Shown: one piece after another, positions 1-8,455 of the stretch
How the letters are laid out: each line of letters starts with the position of its first letter
Numbering within the stretch: position 1 is the stretch's first letter
From: Pelagophyceae sp. CCMP2097
Lineage: Eukaryota; Sar; Pelagophyceae
Reading direction: 5' to 3'
Assembly: GCA_026770575.1 (NCBI GenBank)
Contig: MU657646.1
Coordinates: 21,515 to 32,822 of the forward strand
Length of the DNA: 11,308 nucleotides
Notes under the pieces: generated by a model
Told to the model about the DNA's origin: nothing
Seen by the model: only the letters and a program-made list of their open reading frames with translations
Database searches by the model: none
Made by a program: the position numbers and the translations under genes

Positions 1-613
1 TCGTCTGGCCGCTCTGGAAGGCGCGATCCACAACATGGTCGTTCAGGTCGAACCACGCCTCGCGGACCTCGTGGGTCGCCTGCTTCGCACGTTTCGGGTC
101 GATGACCGAGGTCTTGTACTTGCCGAGGCCGTAATCCACGAGGAACTTCTCCACGAAGTGCCGAGAGCATACGGCGGGCCGACCGGTGTACGAGTCCGTG
201 TCCCGGCCCATGGCTCGGAGCGTCTATAGGAAGGTCGCCGATAGCATATCCACGTCCAACGGGAAGCCCAAGGAGGCCCGCTGCCTGATCATCTCGGCGA
301 AGATGTCCTTTTCGTCCTTGGTGAGGTACTCGCGCGCGAGCATGTTGGGGCACCCGACGGGCGACCACTCGATGGCCTCGATCTGCGCGAGCGTGTCCGC
401 GAGCGGGCCCTTCACGAGCTTCTTGGCCATGGTGTTGACGGCGCCCTTCGAGATGCCGAACTTGGCGCCGGCGTCCTTCTGCGAGATGGGCTTCGCGACC
501 ATGACTTGCTCCGTCGCCCAGAGGGCCAGCGCGCTGCGGAGCTTCTCGATCCGCTGCGGCGGCGCGCGTGGGCCTCGGGGGCCCGCGTTCTGCTTGCGCT
601 TGTCGCCTCCCAT
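1..613 (-). CDS. N-terminal part of a pogo/CENP-B-type HTH transposase-like protein, with one in-frame TAG
   Basis: Likely a DNA-binding protein of the pogo/Tigger/CENP-B transposase class. It is incomplete: the gene runs off the left edge before any DDE nuclease domain. From the ATG at 613 the product starts with a basic segment. A helix-turn-helix follows near residues 45-66 (SQKDAGAKFGISKGAVNTMA, Psq-like). After it comes the acidic LTKDEKDIFAEMIRQRASLG stretch, as in CENP-B-type second HTH domains, then RHFVEKFLVDYGLGKYKT and DPKRAKQ, the usual end of that domain. A TAG at 226-224 interrupts the frame at residue 130, yet the same frame continues with clear domain sequence to base 1. So it is either a nonsense mutation or a reassigned codon. 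An upstream ATG at 787 is open in frame, but its leader shows no domain and I prefer 613. Composition is GC-rich, unlike the rest of the window. Assignment is by pattern only. Confidence 0.6.
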
Positions 614-1049
614 GTTCGTGATGTCGCTGAGCACGTGGCGATCGGCCGCGTCGAGGCCCCGCGTCGAGGCGCCGGGGCGCGCGGCGACCTGCATGGAGGC
701 GCCGCGCAGCGTCGTCGCATGGGATGGCATCGCCGCGCCGAGCAGCAGCACGCAGAGGATGCTTCGGAGGATGTGCACCAACGGCACGAAGGATGCACCG
801 GCAGCCGTGATGCGCCTACGACGGGGAGGATGTCAAGCAATGCGCTCTGCAAGTCAAGGCACTCACCACAAGCGATACGGCGAGTTGCTGGCAAGATGGC
901 GTGTCGCTAGCGATGAGTGCCTGGCGAGTACCCCGCGAGTTGGCGATAGTATACTGGAAGACCGCGCATCCTCCTTGGCGCGGCGCTCCCTCTGCGGGGC
1001 CTTTGTGCATGTTCCGCTGTAGCCGAAAGCCGCATGGACAACCCAGAAC
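614..1049. other. GC-rich flank without a supported gene
   Basis: This GC-rich stretch lies upstream of the leftward transposase-like gene and would hold its promoter or 5' leader. Several ORFs cross it on both strands, but they are arginine, alanine and proline rich shadows typical of GC-rich DNA, and none shows a domain. A degenerate copy of the start of the downstream 223-bp repeat sits at its right end (1029-1048). Confidence 0.4.
1029..1048 (+). repeat. Degenerate partial copy of the start of the 223-bp repeat
   Basis: GCCGCATGGACA then ACCCAGAA at 1029-1048 resembles GCCGAATGGACAGACCCCAGA at the start of each full 223-bp unit (1050 and 1273). There is one substitution and a short indel. 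It may be the eroded edge of an older repeat array at the host/element border. Confidence 0.4.
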
Positions 1050-1272
1050 GCCGAATGGACAGACCCCAGATACACTCTCTCTGTAAACACGTTTCCAAAT
1101 AATGGGTGTGCACTTTCGCTGACCCAGGGGTCCAGAATCCAATAGGGAGCAGAATCCAATAGGGGCAAGGACTTCCTATGTTTTAAAAGAGAAACAAGAT
1201 TTTTGAGAATTGGGGACTTGATTCGGTGAAGAGTTTTTAGAAGGTTTTAGAAGGCTTTAAGAGCTTTAAGAG
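1050..1272 (+). repeat. 223-bp direct tandem repeat, copy 1
   Basis: The unit begins GCCGAATGGACAGACC and ends CTTTAAGAG, and by eye every base matches copy 2, which follows with no spacer. Inside each unit, CAGAATCCAATAGGG occurs twice 17 bp apart, TTTTAGAAGG occurs twice in tandem, and GCTTTAAGA occurs twice. Composition shifts from mixed at the left of the unit to AT-rich at the right, so the unit itself spans the change from GC-rich flank to AT-rich element. It may be part of a terminal repeat of the element, a local duplication made on insertion, or an assembly duplication. Confidence 0.9.
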
Positions 1273-1495
1273 GCCGAATGGACAGACCCCAGATACACTC
1301 TCTCTGTAAACACGTTTCCAAATAATGGGTGTGCACTTTCGCTGACCCAGGGGTCCAGAATCCAATAGGGAGCAGAATCCAATAGGGGCAAGGACTTCCT
1401 ATGTTTTAAAAGAGAAACAAGATTTTTGAGAATTGGGGACTTGATTCGGTGAAGAGTTTTTAGAAGGTTTTAGAAGGCTTTAAGAGCTTTAAGAG
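1273..1495 (+). repeat. 223-bp direct tandem repeat, copy 2
   Basis: This is the second copy, in head-to-tail contact with copy 1 and identical across 223 bases. It continues smoothly into the AT-rich element through extra GCTTTAAGA units, whereas copy 1 stops abruptly at the duplication join after AAGAG. Identity this complete means the duplication is recent, maintained by recombination, or artefactual. Confidence 0.9.
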
Positions 1496-1508
1496 CTTTA
1501 AGAGCTTT
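1477..1508 (+). repeat. 9-bp microrepeat GCTTTAAGA, about 3.5 copies
   Basis: Three full GCTTTAAGA units and a partial one follow each other at the end of repeat copy 2. Copy 1 has only two units plus one base at the same place (1254-1272). Short tandem units next to an element end are common in terminal repeats of Polinton-like elements, but no terminus is proven here. Confidence 0.75.
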
Positions 1509-1735
1509 GGTTCTGTATTGCTGAATGATTTTAAATTCTCATAAATTATTTCAAAATTCAAAAAAAAATATCGAAATCTTACATTTTTTTTGTCAAGAAA
1601 TGAGACATGTACAATTTAAACCACGTATATAGAAACAAGGTTTATACAATTTCAATAAAATATTTTTTTCCTTTTCTATAAAAATGAAAGGTATAAAGTA
1701 GTATAAGGAGAAACGTTTAAAGTAGTTTATAAGAC
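1509..1735 (+). promoter_or_regulatory. AT-rich leader before the polymerase gene, with TATA-like sequences
   Basis: No coding frame is convincing here. TATAAAAA at 1677-1684 lies about 50 bases before the ATG at 1736, and related GTATAAAGTAG and GTAGTATAAGG strings follow at 1691-1709. They could serve as a promoter, but such strings are expected by chance in DNA this AT-rich. Confidence 0.25.
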
Positions 1736-4700
1736 ATGAGTTTAAATGACAAAAATTCGTTTCTTATGAACAGTATGGACGTGTATAACAACGAAGATGA
1801 ATTTAGAACAGCGGTGGATAACTACTTAAAAAAAAAACGAAATTTACGAGAATTATAGGAAACGACATGAGTACAAAAGACTTGTAAAAAAATATGCAAA
1901 AAATGGGTATACAATCCCAACATTTAGAACTGTGTTGATCGGGAACTCCTTTGTGAAACCTGAAACTTTGTATGTCAAACGATTTAAATCGGAAGAAAAA
2001 TTTAAAAAAAATATACAGAAAAAATTGATATAAAAAAAGAATTAGTTGAGAACAAGAAAATTAAATCCTCAAAAAATATTGCACGCATATTCAATAGAAA
2101 TCGGGTAACCCCAAAATTCGTTGACTCAGAAAGAAGAATCAAATACGGATAAGAATTCCCAGAATTTTTAACAAAACCGGTACGGGTTCAACGAGTTCTT
2201 TGGGACGAGTCTTTGGATTATGACGAAAATTTCGACAGAAGAATAGCACCCCTTCTGATGAATTACCCAAATGGTAGTGTACAGATTGATGTACTTTATA
2301 AACATGGACAATTTATTGATGATGGTGTTAATGGTGTTTTTATTCAGTGGGATACACACGAATCGAAAAGATCTATTCATGCAATCAAGTTGGAAGATAG
2401 ATCAACAAGAACACGAATAATTAAAACGAACGCGAAAAATATTCAACGTGTAGGTTACGATTTTCATAGACAGAAAAATATACAAAATATCAGAATTGAA
2501 TGGAACTCGTTGGATTACGGACAACTCACATCGAGCAGCGAGAAACAGTTTTTATATATTGATATTAAGTTTATAACACCGGCTGCCGGTGGATGTAGTT
2601 CGATTTTCAATGGTACATAGTTGAGAATCGGAAAAAATGAAAACAGAATCAAAATCAATTGTCCACACTCCTCCAACAATAACTGTTTATTTAAATGTAT
2701 AAGCAAACAATATCCCAACAAATCAATTAAATTCGGGCTTGTTCAGTGTAACGAGATACGACAACAGTTTGGGATAGGAAAAATGCGATGATATCTATTG
2801 GAAACGCAGTGGAAATTTTCAAATTTTCACACCATGATAAGGAGATTGCGATCTTTTGTCAGGAAATGGATAAAGGGGTACTTTCAAACTCTTTTGTTGG
2901 AGGAAGCTATAAATCGGAGTTTAAATTGTTGTTAATCGATTCACATAATTCAATTATCGAAGGAAAATGGTCAAGATGTGTCGAATGCTTCAAAGAACAT
3001 CTTGGGGAACACAAATGTAATGCGGGTGGAGCGAAGTACATCAAAGAAAGGAAAAATCCTTCGCTAATATTACCAGCAGAACCTCCCAAAAATGTAAAAT
3101 TGAAAGATAAAACAGTGTTAAGTTATGACATAGAAACTAAAAAAAAAAAAAACATCGTCCTTATATCGTAGGTTTCCACTATTACGATGTGAATGAGGTG
3201 TCGAGGTATAGATCGCTCGGTGGTAGAATCTGTATGAAAAAGTTTAATGAACTCTTTGGTACGAAGGAATTTAGACATATCAAGTATCTGAATGCATTTA
3301 ATGGGAGCAGATTTGATCACTTTTATTTGATGAAAGAAAAACTGAATTCTTTGGGAAAAGATTCGATGGGCGAGTATATCATAAATAATTCGAGAATTCT
3401 AAAACTTAGTATACAAAATAAAAATGTATTGATTTAGGACAGCATCTCTTGGGGTCGTTGAAGAAAAATCTTGAAGACAGTGGCTGTGAAGTGTTAAAAG
3501 GGGATATTGACCACGATTTAAGTGAAGAGTGGGAAGATACATCAGAAGATAGATAAACCGAATTAGAAAAATATCTTATGAAAGATGTTATGGGGCTTAC
3601 CGAGTTGTACGAGAAAAACAATGCGATTATGTATGATAAATTTAAAATTAATCTATGTGGCTCTATGACGACATCGAGCAATGCATATCATATATGGAAG
3701 AATCGTCTAAACGATTTTAAGGTAAATCTCCAAACGCGTGCTAATGAGAACAACATTCGAACAGCTATATATGGAGAAAGAACTCAATTGAACAAACGCA
3801 CTTATGTGAGTAAATTCTTTGATGAGATTGATGATAAAAAGATTCTCCAAAAAATTGATGAACATGGAAATAATGTATACAAAATAAGTGAAAACGAACA
3901 TGAGAAAATTACTGATTACCTATTCGATGCTGATATTGTATCATTATACTCAACTGATATGTTAAAAGATTATCCAATTGGTAAAGAGATCGATACAGTT
4001 ATTTACCAAGAAGAAAAATTGGGGATTTATAGAATTGAGTATATTACAAACAAATCCTTGTTAACACCTATATTACCCCGCAAGGAAAATGGTACATTGA
4101 AATGGGATCTCATTGATTCAACTGGGTGGTATTCGAGTATCGATATTGAAAATGCCAAAAATGCTGGTTATCATATAAAAATTTTTGAAGGAATTTATTG
4201 GGATAAAAGTGCCCCGATTTTCAAGAAATATGTTGAAGAGTTTTATGAAATGAAGAGTAATTCAATCAAAGGGACTTGTACATATGCGACAGCAAAACTT
4301 TATCTTAATGCTTTATATGGGAAAATGTTACAGGGATCTATTCGAAAGAAAGAAAAGATTGTATCAAAGGCTGAAGAATTTGCTATATTGTTACAGAAAA
4401 CAAGATATTACAAATCGATGAATTAGGAACTGATAAATGGATAGTTTCGTACGAAACAAAACAACACAGTAAAGAACAATTTGCGCAGAAGCCAAATCAC
4501 ATGGGTGTCTTCATTCTGGGTTACTCTCGGCGAATTATGATAGAAAAATACAACTAGTGCGGCAACACAATAAAACGCATGCCGTATTATTATGATACCG
4601 ATTCAATGGTGATACCGTCAGAATGTTTGGATAAAGTTGAAATTGATCCATCGCTGGGGGGTAATCAAGATGACGTTGGGGGGAAAATTCTTAAAGCTAT

Positions 4701-5124
4701 TTTCATAGCTCCGAAACTCTATGCATTCAAATACATCAGCTCAAAAACTCACACATTGGAATATCATTTTAGAGGGAAAGGTGTTACGACTAAAATGCCA
4801 TCTTTCTTAAAGACCTTACAACATCGTGGGAATACAGATTTAGATGATCCACAAATAAAATTATGGGAAGATTTTGAAGATATGTATGCAGAAAAAGCAA
4901 AATCATTTTATCAAAATTTTTCGATTAAAAAAATTGGACTTACCAAAACATCGAACGAAAAGTATCCTATTTTATCACACCGTCATATTAACTCTGAACA
5001 GACAAAGCGTAAAATTAATAAAAATCTTTGGATAGGACGACAATATGTAAATGAAAATGGAGAAATTGATAAAAACGGCGATTTTAGCGTACCCCATGGA
5101 TTTGATTTGGATACAATAATTTAG
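1736..5124 (+). CDS. polB: Protein-primed family B DNA polymerase, frame interrupted
   Basis: Replicative polymerase of the protein-primed B family (Polintons, adintoviruses, adenovirus-like). The readable frames give about 1,130 residues, near the usual length for Polinton-type enzymes. Exonuclease motifs: SYDIET (Exo I, 3121-3138), NGSRFD (Exo II, 3300-3317), YLMKD (Exo III, 3572-3586). Polymerase motifs: DIVSLY (A, 3932-3949), KLYLNALYG (B, 4295-4321), YYDTDS (C, 4588-4605), and KLY (4714-4722), typical of protein-primed enzymes. The N-terminal third has CLFKC (2684-2698) and a C-x2-C-x3-H-x3-H-x-C cluster (2977-3018). Breaks: frame changes at or near A runs 1828, 2004, 2779, 3139, 3420 and 4397; in-frame TAA 2150, TAG 2618, TAA 3554, TAG 4555. 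All listed motifs are intact. The ATG at 1736 is the first plausible start. The end is TAG at 5122, or TGA at 5161 if TAA/TAG are read as sense. The first 1,000 bases could be a separate gene. Confidence 0.92.
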
Positions 5125-5143
5125 TAGGTAAATCCCATGAAAT

Positions 5144-5171
5144 TGTAACATCTTCTCTTGTGATGGTTACA
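5144..5171. terminator. Hairpin between convergent genes
   Basis: TGTAACATC (5144-5152) pairs with GATGGTTACA (5162-5171). The stem has 9 base pairs with one bulged G and a 9-base loop. It lies just after the rightward polymerase and just before the end of the leftward gene ending at 5178, so it could end or process transcripts from both sides. Palindromic hairpins mark transcript ends in some eukaryotic DNA viruses; the role here is inferred. Confidence 0.5.
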
Positions 5172-5177
5172 CAATCA

Positions 5178-5444
5178 TCACTTACATTTTTCTTCTTCAC
5201 ATTTCTTTTTAGATTCTTTCTTTTTAAACTCAATAACCTTATCTCGACTGATTTGCGCTATCAATTCTATGATATGATCTTCGAAAAAAGGAAATCTCGT
5301 TTTATAATAATCAAAATCGAACTGTTCATCTGAATTTATAAAACGGGACATGTCGATTTTTTTGGAAAAATTAAACGGTGGAAATTCTTCTCTATCATTT
5401 AGTTGATCAATATTAATTTTGGTTATTGTTTGCGAATTCTCCAT
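5178..5444 (-). CDS. Small charged protein of unknown function, 88 aa, intact
   Basis: One uninterrupted frame from the ATG at 5444 to a TGA at 5180-5178. I do not recognise the family. The body is acidic and aromatic (DFDYYKTRFPFFEDHIIEL). The C-terminus is highly charged and has two cysteines (CEEEKCK). No membrane segment or signal peptide is visible. It converges on the polymerase gene across the 5144-5171 hairpin and diverges from the AT-hook-like gene, sharing with it a 22-base intergenic palindrome. Position next to the polymerase suggests an early or regulatory role, but that is only inference. It is one of few genes here that is unbroken, and it ends in TGA. Confidence 0.65.
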   Translation of the reverse strand: MENSQTITKINIDQLNDREEFPPFNFSKKIDMSRFINSDEQFDFDYYKTRFPFFEDHIIELIAQISRDKVIEFKKKESKKKCEEEKCK

Positions 5445-5466
5445 ATATTATAATAAAATAATATAT
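5443..5466. promoter_or_regulatory. Palindromic divergent promoter region
   Basis: ATATATTA (5443-5450) and TAATATAT (5459-5466) form a perfect 8-bp inverted repeat around TAATAAAA. The two start codons sit on its arms, facing outward (ATG at 5444 on minus, 5467 on plus), so the whole spacer is 22 A/T bases. It must hold the start regions of both genes, or transcription starts inside the neighbouring coding sequence. AT-only DNA makes short palindromes likely by chance, so the function is tentative. Confidence 0.4.
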
Positions 5467-5901
5467 ATGGAAAAAGAAACTCTATGTGTAGATATTAACG
5501 ATACAACTAAAACTAAACGGGGACGTCCACCATTTAAGAAGAAGGAATTTAAAGAAGAAGAGAAAAAAAGAAATTCATTCAATGGAAGAATTTTCTCCAT
5601 CTGATGAAATAAAACCAGTGGATTTAATTTAACCATAATTAAAACGTCAAAGGAGTTGTGCACAATTAAATGCTGATAAAAAAATGGGGGAATTGAATAA
5701 AGTTCGTAATAAAGAAAACAAAGAAAATAATAAACGGATAAAGGACGATGAAAAGTTGGCGGAAGTAAACAGAATCATTGAAATGGCTATGTGTTCAAAA
5801 AATATTTAAAATAGTGTACAATTATCGGAGAGAGAATGTGAGTCAGACGGATCAATTAAGTCCAATGAAGAAAAAACTGAAAGAAAAAAAATGTTATATG
5901 A
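5467..5901 (+). CDS. Lysine-rich AT-hook-like protein, frame interrupted
   Basis: The ATG at 5467 opens a product with KTKRGRPPFKKK near residues 15-26. KRGRPP is the core of the AT-hook, a motif that binds the minor groove of AT-rich DNA, which suits this AT-rich genome. The frame shifts at the A7 run 5563-5569. It then continues in one frame with a lysine/glutamate-rich, probably helical stretch (LNKVRNKENKENNKRIKDD) and a serine/glutamate-rich part (QLSERECESDGSIKSNEEK). In-frame TAA codons lie at 5630, 5636 and 5807. The end is uncertain: a length change in the A8 run 5884-5891 would place a TGA at 5899-5901. Its 3' end meets the leftward basic gene. A DNA-binding or regulatory role is inferred from the hook only. 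Confidence 0.5.
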
Positions 5902-6308
5902 TTTTATTAAATTCGTACCAAATGTTTTAGCATCTTCCTCTCTTTGTCTTTCTTTTTTTGATTCAGCGTTTACTATTCTTTTATATTTAATGCGCCTCAA
6001 ACGCCAAACGTTTTGGTTCGTTGTTAGATCATGGTTAGGATCACCGTTGTAATCCGTACGTTCAGGTCTGTCTAAAAAACTATTTCTTGTGGCTTTTGAA
6101 CAAATATGTTCTTATTTGTGATTTCAATACGCTTTGTATCATTTTAATTGTGTATAGGTGTAATAATATTTTTCGTAGACGGTGTATTTTCTTTTATATA
6201 ATTATACCTTGACTTTGCATACCCTTTATTTTTCACGTACTTCTTTTTTTTAAAATTTAGACCATGTTGTATTTTAATCAACATCTCTAAATAGTTTTTT
6301 TCATGCAT
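5806..6308 (-). CDS. Basic protein of unknown function downstream of the ATPase, frame interrupted
   Basis: It starts at the ATG at 6308, which overlaps the TGA of the packaging ATPase (shared bases 6301-6308), a compact viral arrangement. The product is lysine/arginine rich (HGLNFKKKKYVKNKGYAKSR near the start; RRIKYKRIVNAESKKERQRE later) and I recognise no domain. An in-frame TAA lies at 6146-6144 and a frame change at the A6 run (plus strand) 6074-6079. The coding look fades near 5900, where the convergent AT-hook-like gene ends, so the last part to the TAA at 5806 may not be real. A nucleic-acid-binding or core role would suit the charge, but that is a guess. Confidence 0.5.
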
Positions 6309-7046
6309 TATCAATCGTATTTAAATAAATTCGTGAAATTTTTTTTAAGTATTCACTCAGTTCAGAGTATTTAATTTTTTAAAAATCTCCTTTTTTTAAA
6401 TACATATTCACAAAGTTCACGATAAGATAAAGCAGACAAAAACTCTTCGTGAATAATTTTTTTCTCTTTCCGTTAATTGGTTTAAAATATATCAACATTG
6501 ATATATTCTCTCTCATTTTTAAAGGTACTTGTAGTAAATCCTGACAAAGTAGAAGTATTGTTACATGAAGATATCTGTGTTTCATAATGATGTTTGAAAA
6601 AACGTTCGTCAATTAATTGTCTTTCAGGCTGTTGGCGGCGTCGTCTATAAACAAGAGCACATCTTTCTTGTCATATTTGTTTTTAACAGTAATTCACAAG
6701 CATCATTTAAAAATGTTTCATCAAATGTATCATAAATTTAAGAAGGATCATGGTCTTTAAACGGGTTATTCTCACCCAATGATGTTAATGTTGAAGGTGG
6801 ACAACACACCGGCATATACCTTATATTTTAACGAGGAGATTAGTGAAAGAGCTAAGGTTGTTTTCCCAGATCCACACGATCCTGTGAACATACATATATG
6901 GTTTTTCTTGAAAAAGGGTGTTTATCGATATATTTAGCATCTACATGTTTGTTGTTCTTCTTATCATAATATTGGAATTTTGAATCTACACATTGTTTAA
7001 TGATGTCTAAGTTCAATTTTTTATTTAAAACTTCTTCTATAATCAT
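6301..7046 (-). CDS. A32-type genome-packaging ATPase (FtsK/HerA class), frame interrupted
   Basis: Motor that pumps DNA into preformed capsids in Polinton-like viruses, virophages and large DNA viruses. Walker A reads GSCGSGKTT (6882-6856) and is followed by LALSLISSLKYK. Walker B reads VLLFIDD (6660-6640) and is followed by AANSLKDN. Downstream, VFSNIIMKHRYLHVTILLLC and QDLLQVP match the usual run of conserved strand plus glutamine after Walker B in this family. Length, about 248 residues, is normal for the family. Breaks: in-frame TAA at 6740, 6615 and 6381, and frame changes just before Walker A, after it, before Walker B, near the A7 run after 6480, and near 6390. The gene ends in TGA (6303-6301), overlapping the next ATG. 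The start at 7046 is the first ATG after the preceding ORF's TAA; that frame is open further upstream if TAA is read as sense. Confidence 0.85.
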
Positions 7047-7085
7047 ATAAGAAGAACATTTATTTTTTCTTCTTTTTTTTATAGT

Positions 7086-7265
7086 TTATTGGTCTATTCT
7101 TATAACTTTAAACATGTTTTTCTTCAATGCTAAACGGTAGATATCGTTATAAGAAAAGAAGCCGTGAGTTAATTCTATCAACTCTTTGAAACTGTTTAAA
7201 TATTTAAAACCTATCAATACAAAAACAGAGTCTATAAACTCGTAAACTATTAGCACAACCTTCAT
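7086..7265 (-). CDS. Small ORF with a hydrophobic N-terminal segment, 59 aa
   Basis: From the ATG at 7265 the product begins MKVVLIVYEFIDSVFVLIGF, a hydrophobic stretch long enough for one membrane span or signal anchor. A mixed helical region follows (FKELIELTHGFFSYNDIYRL) and then a basic end. It sits between the capsid gene's TGA at 7295 and the ATPase. It ends in TAA (7088-7086), but the frame runs on without further stops into the ATPase start at 7046, so with TAA read as sense it would be an N-terminal extension of the ATPase. The family is not recognised. Confidence 0.4.
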   Translation of the reverse strand: MKVVLIVYEFIDSVFVLIGFKYLNSFKELIELTHGFFSYNDIYRLALKKNMFKVIRIDQ

Positions 7266-7294
7266 AAATAATAACAATTTTTTTATAAAAAAAA

Positions 7295-8376
7295 TCAAAC
7301 AGACAGCTCAAACGTTCTTTTAGTCGTCAAATCTAATGAAATTAGGGCATCATAATTCACGAAAGATGTCATAGTTAAAATTTCAGTAATTGTTTCTGAA
7401 AATTCAAGTTCTATGGTTGAAATACACGAAGATATATAAATACCAGAACGTAATGATTCGCTCTTCCCGATCATCGATTCCATATCAAGTGAAATGATAT
7501 ATGATCTTTTTTTATATTCAGCAAGGGTATCGCTCGAATAAATACTTAAATCTCTTTAATGATGTGATGCGATCCGAGCAAAACTTTTATTGATATCGCA
7601 CGATTTTGATAAAATACCCCCTGAAATCATAATGGGTGTCCCATCGATAAAAACAGTGGCTTTGATCAGTTTGTTTTTCTCAAAGGTTTGAAACTGGTGG
7701 TTGTATCGTGGAAATTGCTTCGATAGAACAATATTTATTGAATTAACACTGGACATCGATGCCCCAAGATTAAAAACATGAGTCTGTGAACCTGTCGGGA
7801 TTGTTGAAACAAATGAGGTGGTGTTCACAGCCAAATACTTAAAAAATATCATCATGTGTGCTGATAAGTTGATTATCCACTTCAGGGGCACACTCAGCGA
7901 TTGCTAAGTAGAGAACAACGTTCGAAAACAACAGCCCAGAATCGTCAGAATCATGATAAGCTTGTGAAATACCAGCTAATAATGGAGTTAGTTCAACTCC
8001 TTCGGAATCTTTGATGAGGTAAGAAAAATTATAAGAATTAACACCGGCGACCAGGTCAATTTTTAACGAATCCGCAGAAAATTAGTGGAATGTATGTTCC
8101 ATTACCTAAAAATGAACCAACCAGATTAGATAACGGCTCTGTGAATGAATATGTTTTTTCTGCGATGAGTTGACGTCCGTTTACAGCATCCTGCATACCA
8201 TGCATAATATTTCCGTCGACATATGACGCAATTTAATTGCTTGGTAATTTAATACGGCACGTTTCTCCACCTTTGAACGAACTGCCCAATGTTGGGATAA
8301 CTTTATGATAAACTAACCTTGCCGGTCCGGATCTCGCTTTATAGACAGCTTTAAACCGATCACTAATTGCTGCCAT
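7295..8376 (-). CDS. Major capsid protein, double-jelly-roll type (probable), frame interrupted
   Basis: Probable DJR major capsid protein, the hexon-like building block of the virion. It starts at the ATG at 8376 (MAAISDRFKAVYKARSGPAR) and ends in TGA at 7297-7295, about 360 residues. The strand-like texture fits capsid proteins of Polinton-like viruses: an early ETCRIKLPSN segment with YVDGN, a central VSTIPTGSQTHVFNLGASMS then SSVNSINIVL, a later KATVFIDGTPI, and near the end SGIYISSCISTIELEFSET. Breaks: TAA at 8235-8233, a frame change at the A4 run (plus strand) 8078-8081, another at A6 7841-7846, and TAA at 7558-7556 with the same frame continuing. At 360 residues it is short for the family, so part may be missing near YVDGN. 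Context beside the packaging ATPase supports the call. Homology was not tested. Confidence 0.7.
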
Positions 8377-8455
8377 ATGTTATGTATATCATTTAAATTT
8401 TAATATATATTTTTTATAATCAAAATATAGAATTCCTACATGTACCTCTTTCGGT

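Noticed and set aside
186..1022. Long plus-strand ORF (278 codons) in the GC-rich flank, plus other overlapping ORFs
   Set aside because: Its product has no domain texture and lies antisense to the HTH-containing frame, which shows two recognisable DNA-binding segments. It is a GC-rich shadow.
1050..1508. CRISPR-like array
   Set aside because: There are only two long adjacent copies with no spacers, plus a 9-bp microrepeat. The setting is eukaryotic or viral.
1736..5124. Euplotes-type programmed frameshifting to explain the breaks
   Set aside because: That mechanism shifts at AAA-TAA/TAG sites. Here most frame changes are at homopolymers without a stop at the shift site, and many TAA/TAG codons are followed by the same frame.
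1736..5124. Linear mitochondrial or cytoplasmic plasmid, which also carries protein-primed polB
   Set aside because: A packaging ATPase and a capsid-like gene in the same window point to a virus or Polinton-like element.
6901..8360. Maturation protease or retroviral-type integrase expected in a Polinton
   Set aside because: I looked for protease and integrase motifs on both strands and saw none. They may lie beyond the right edge or be absent.
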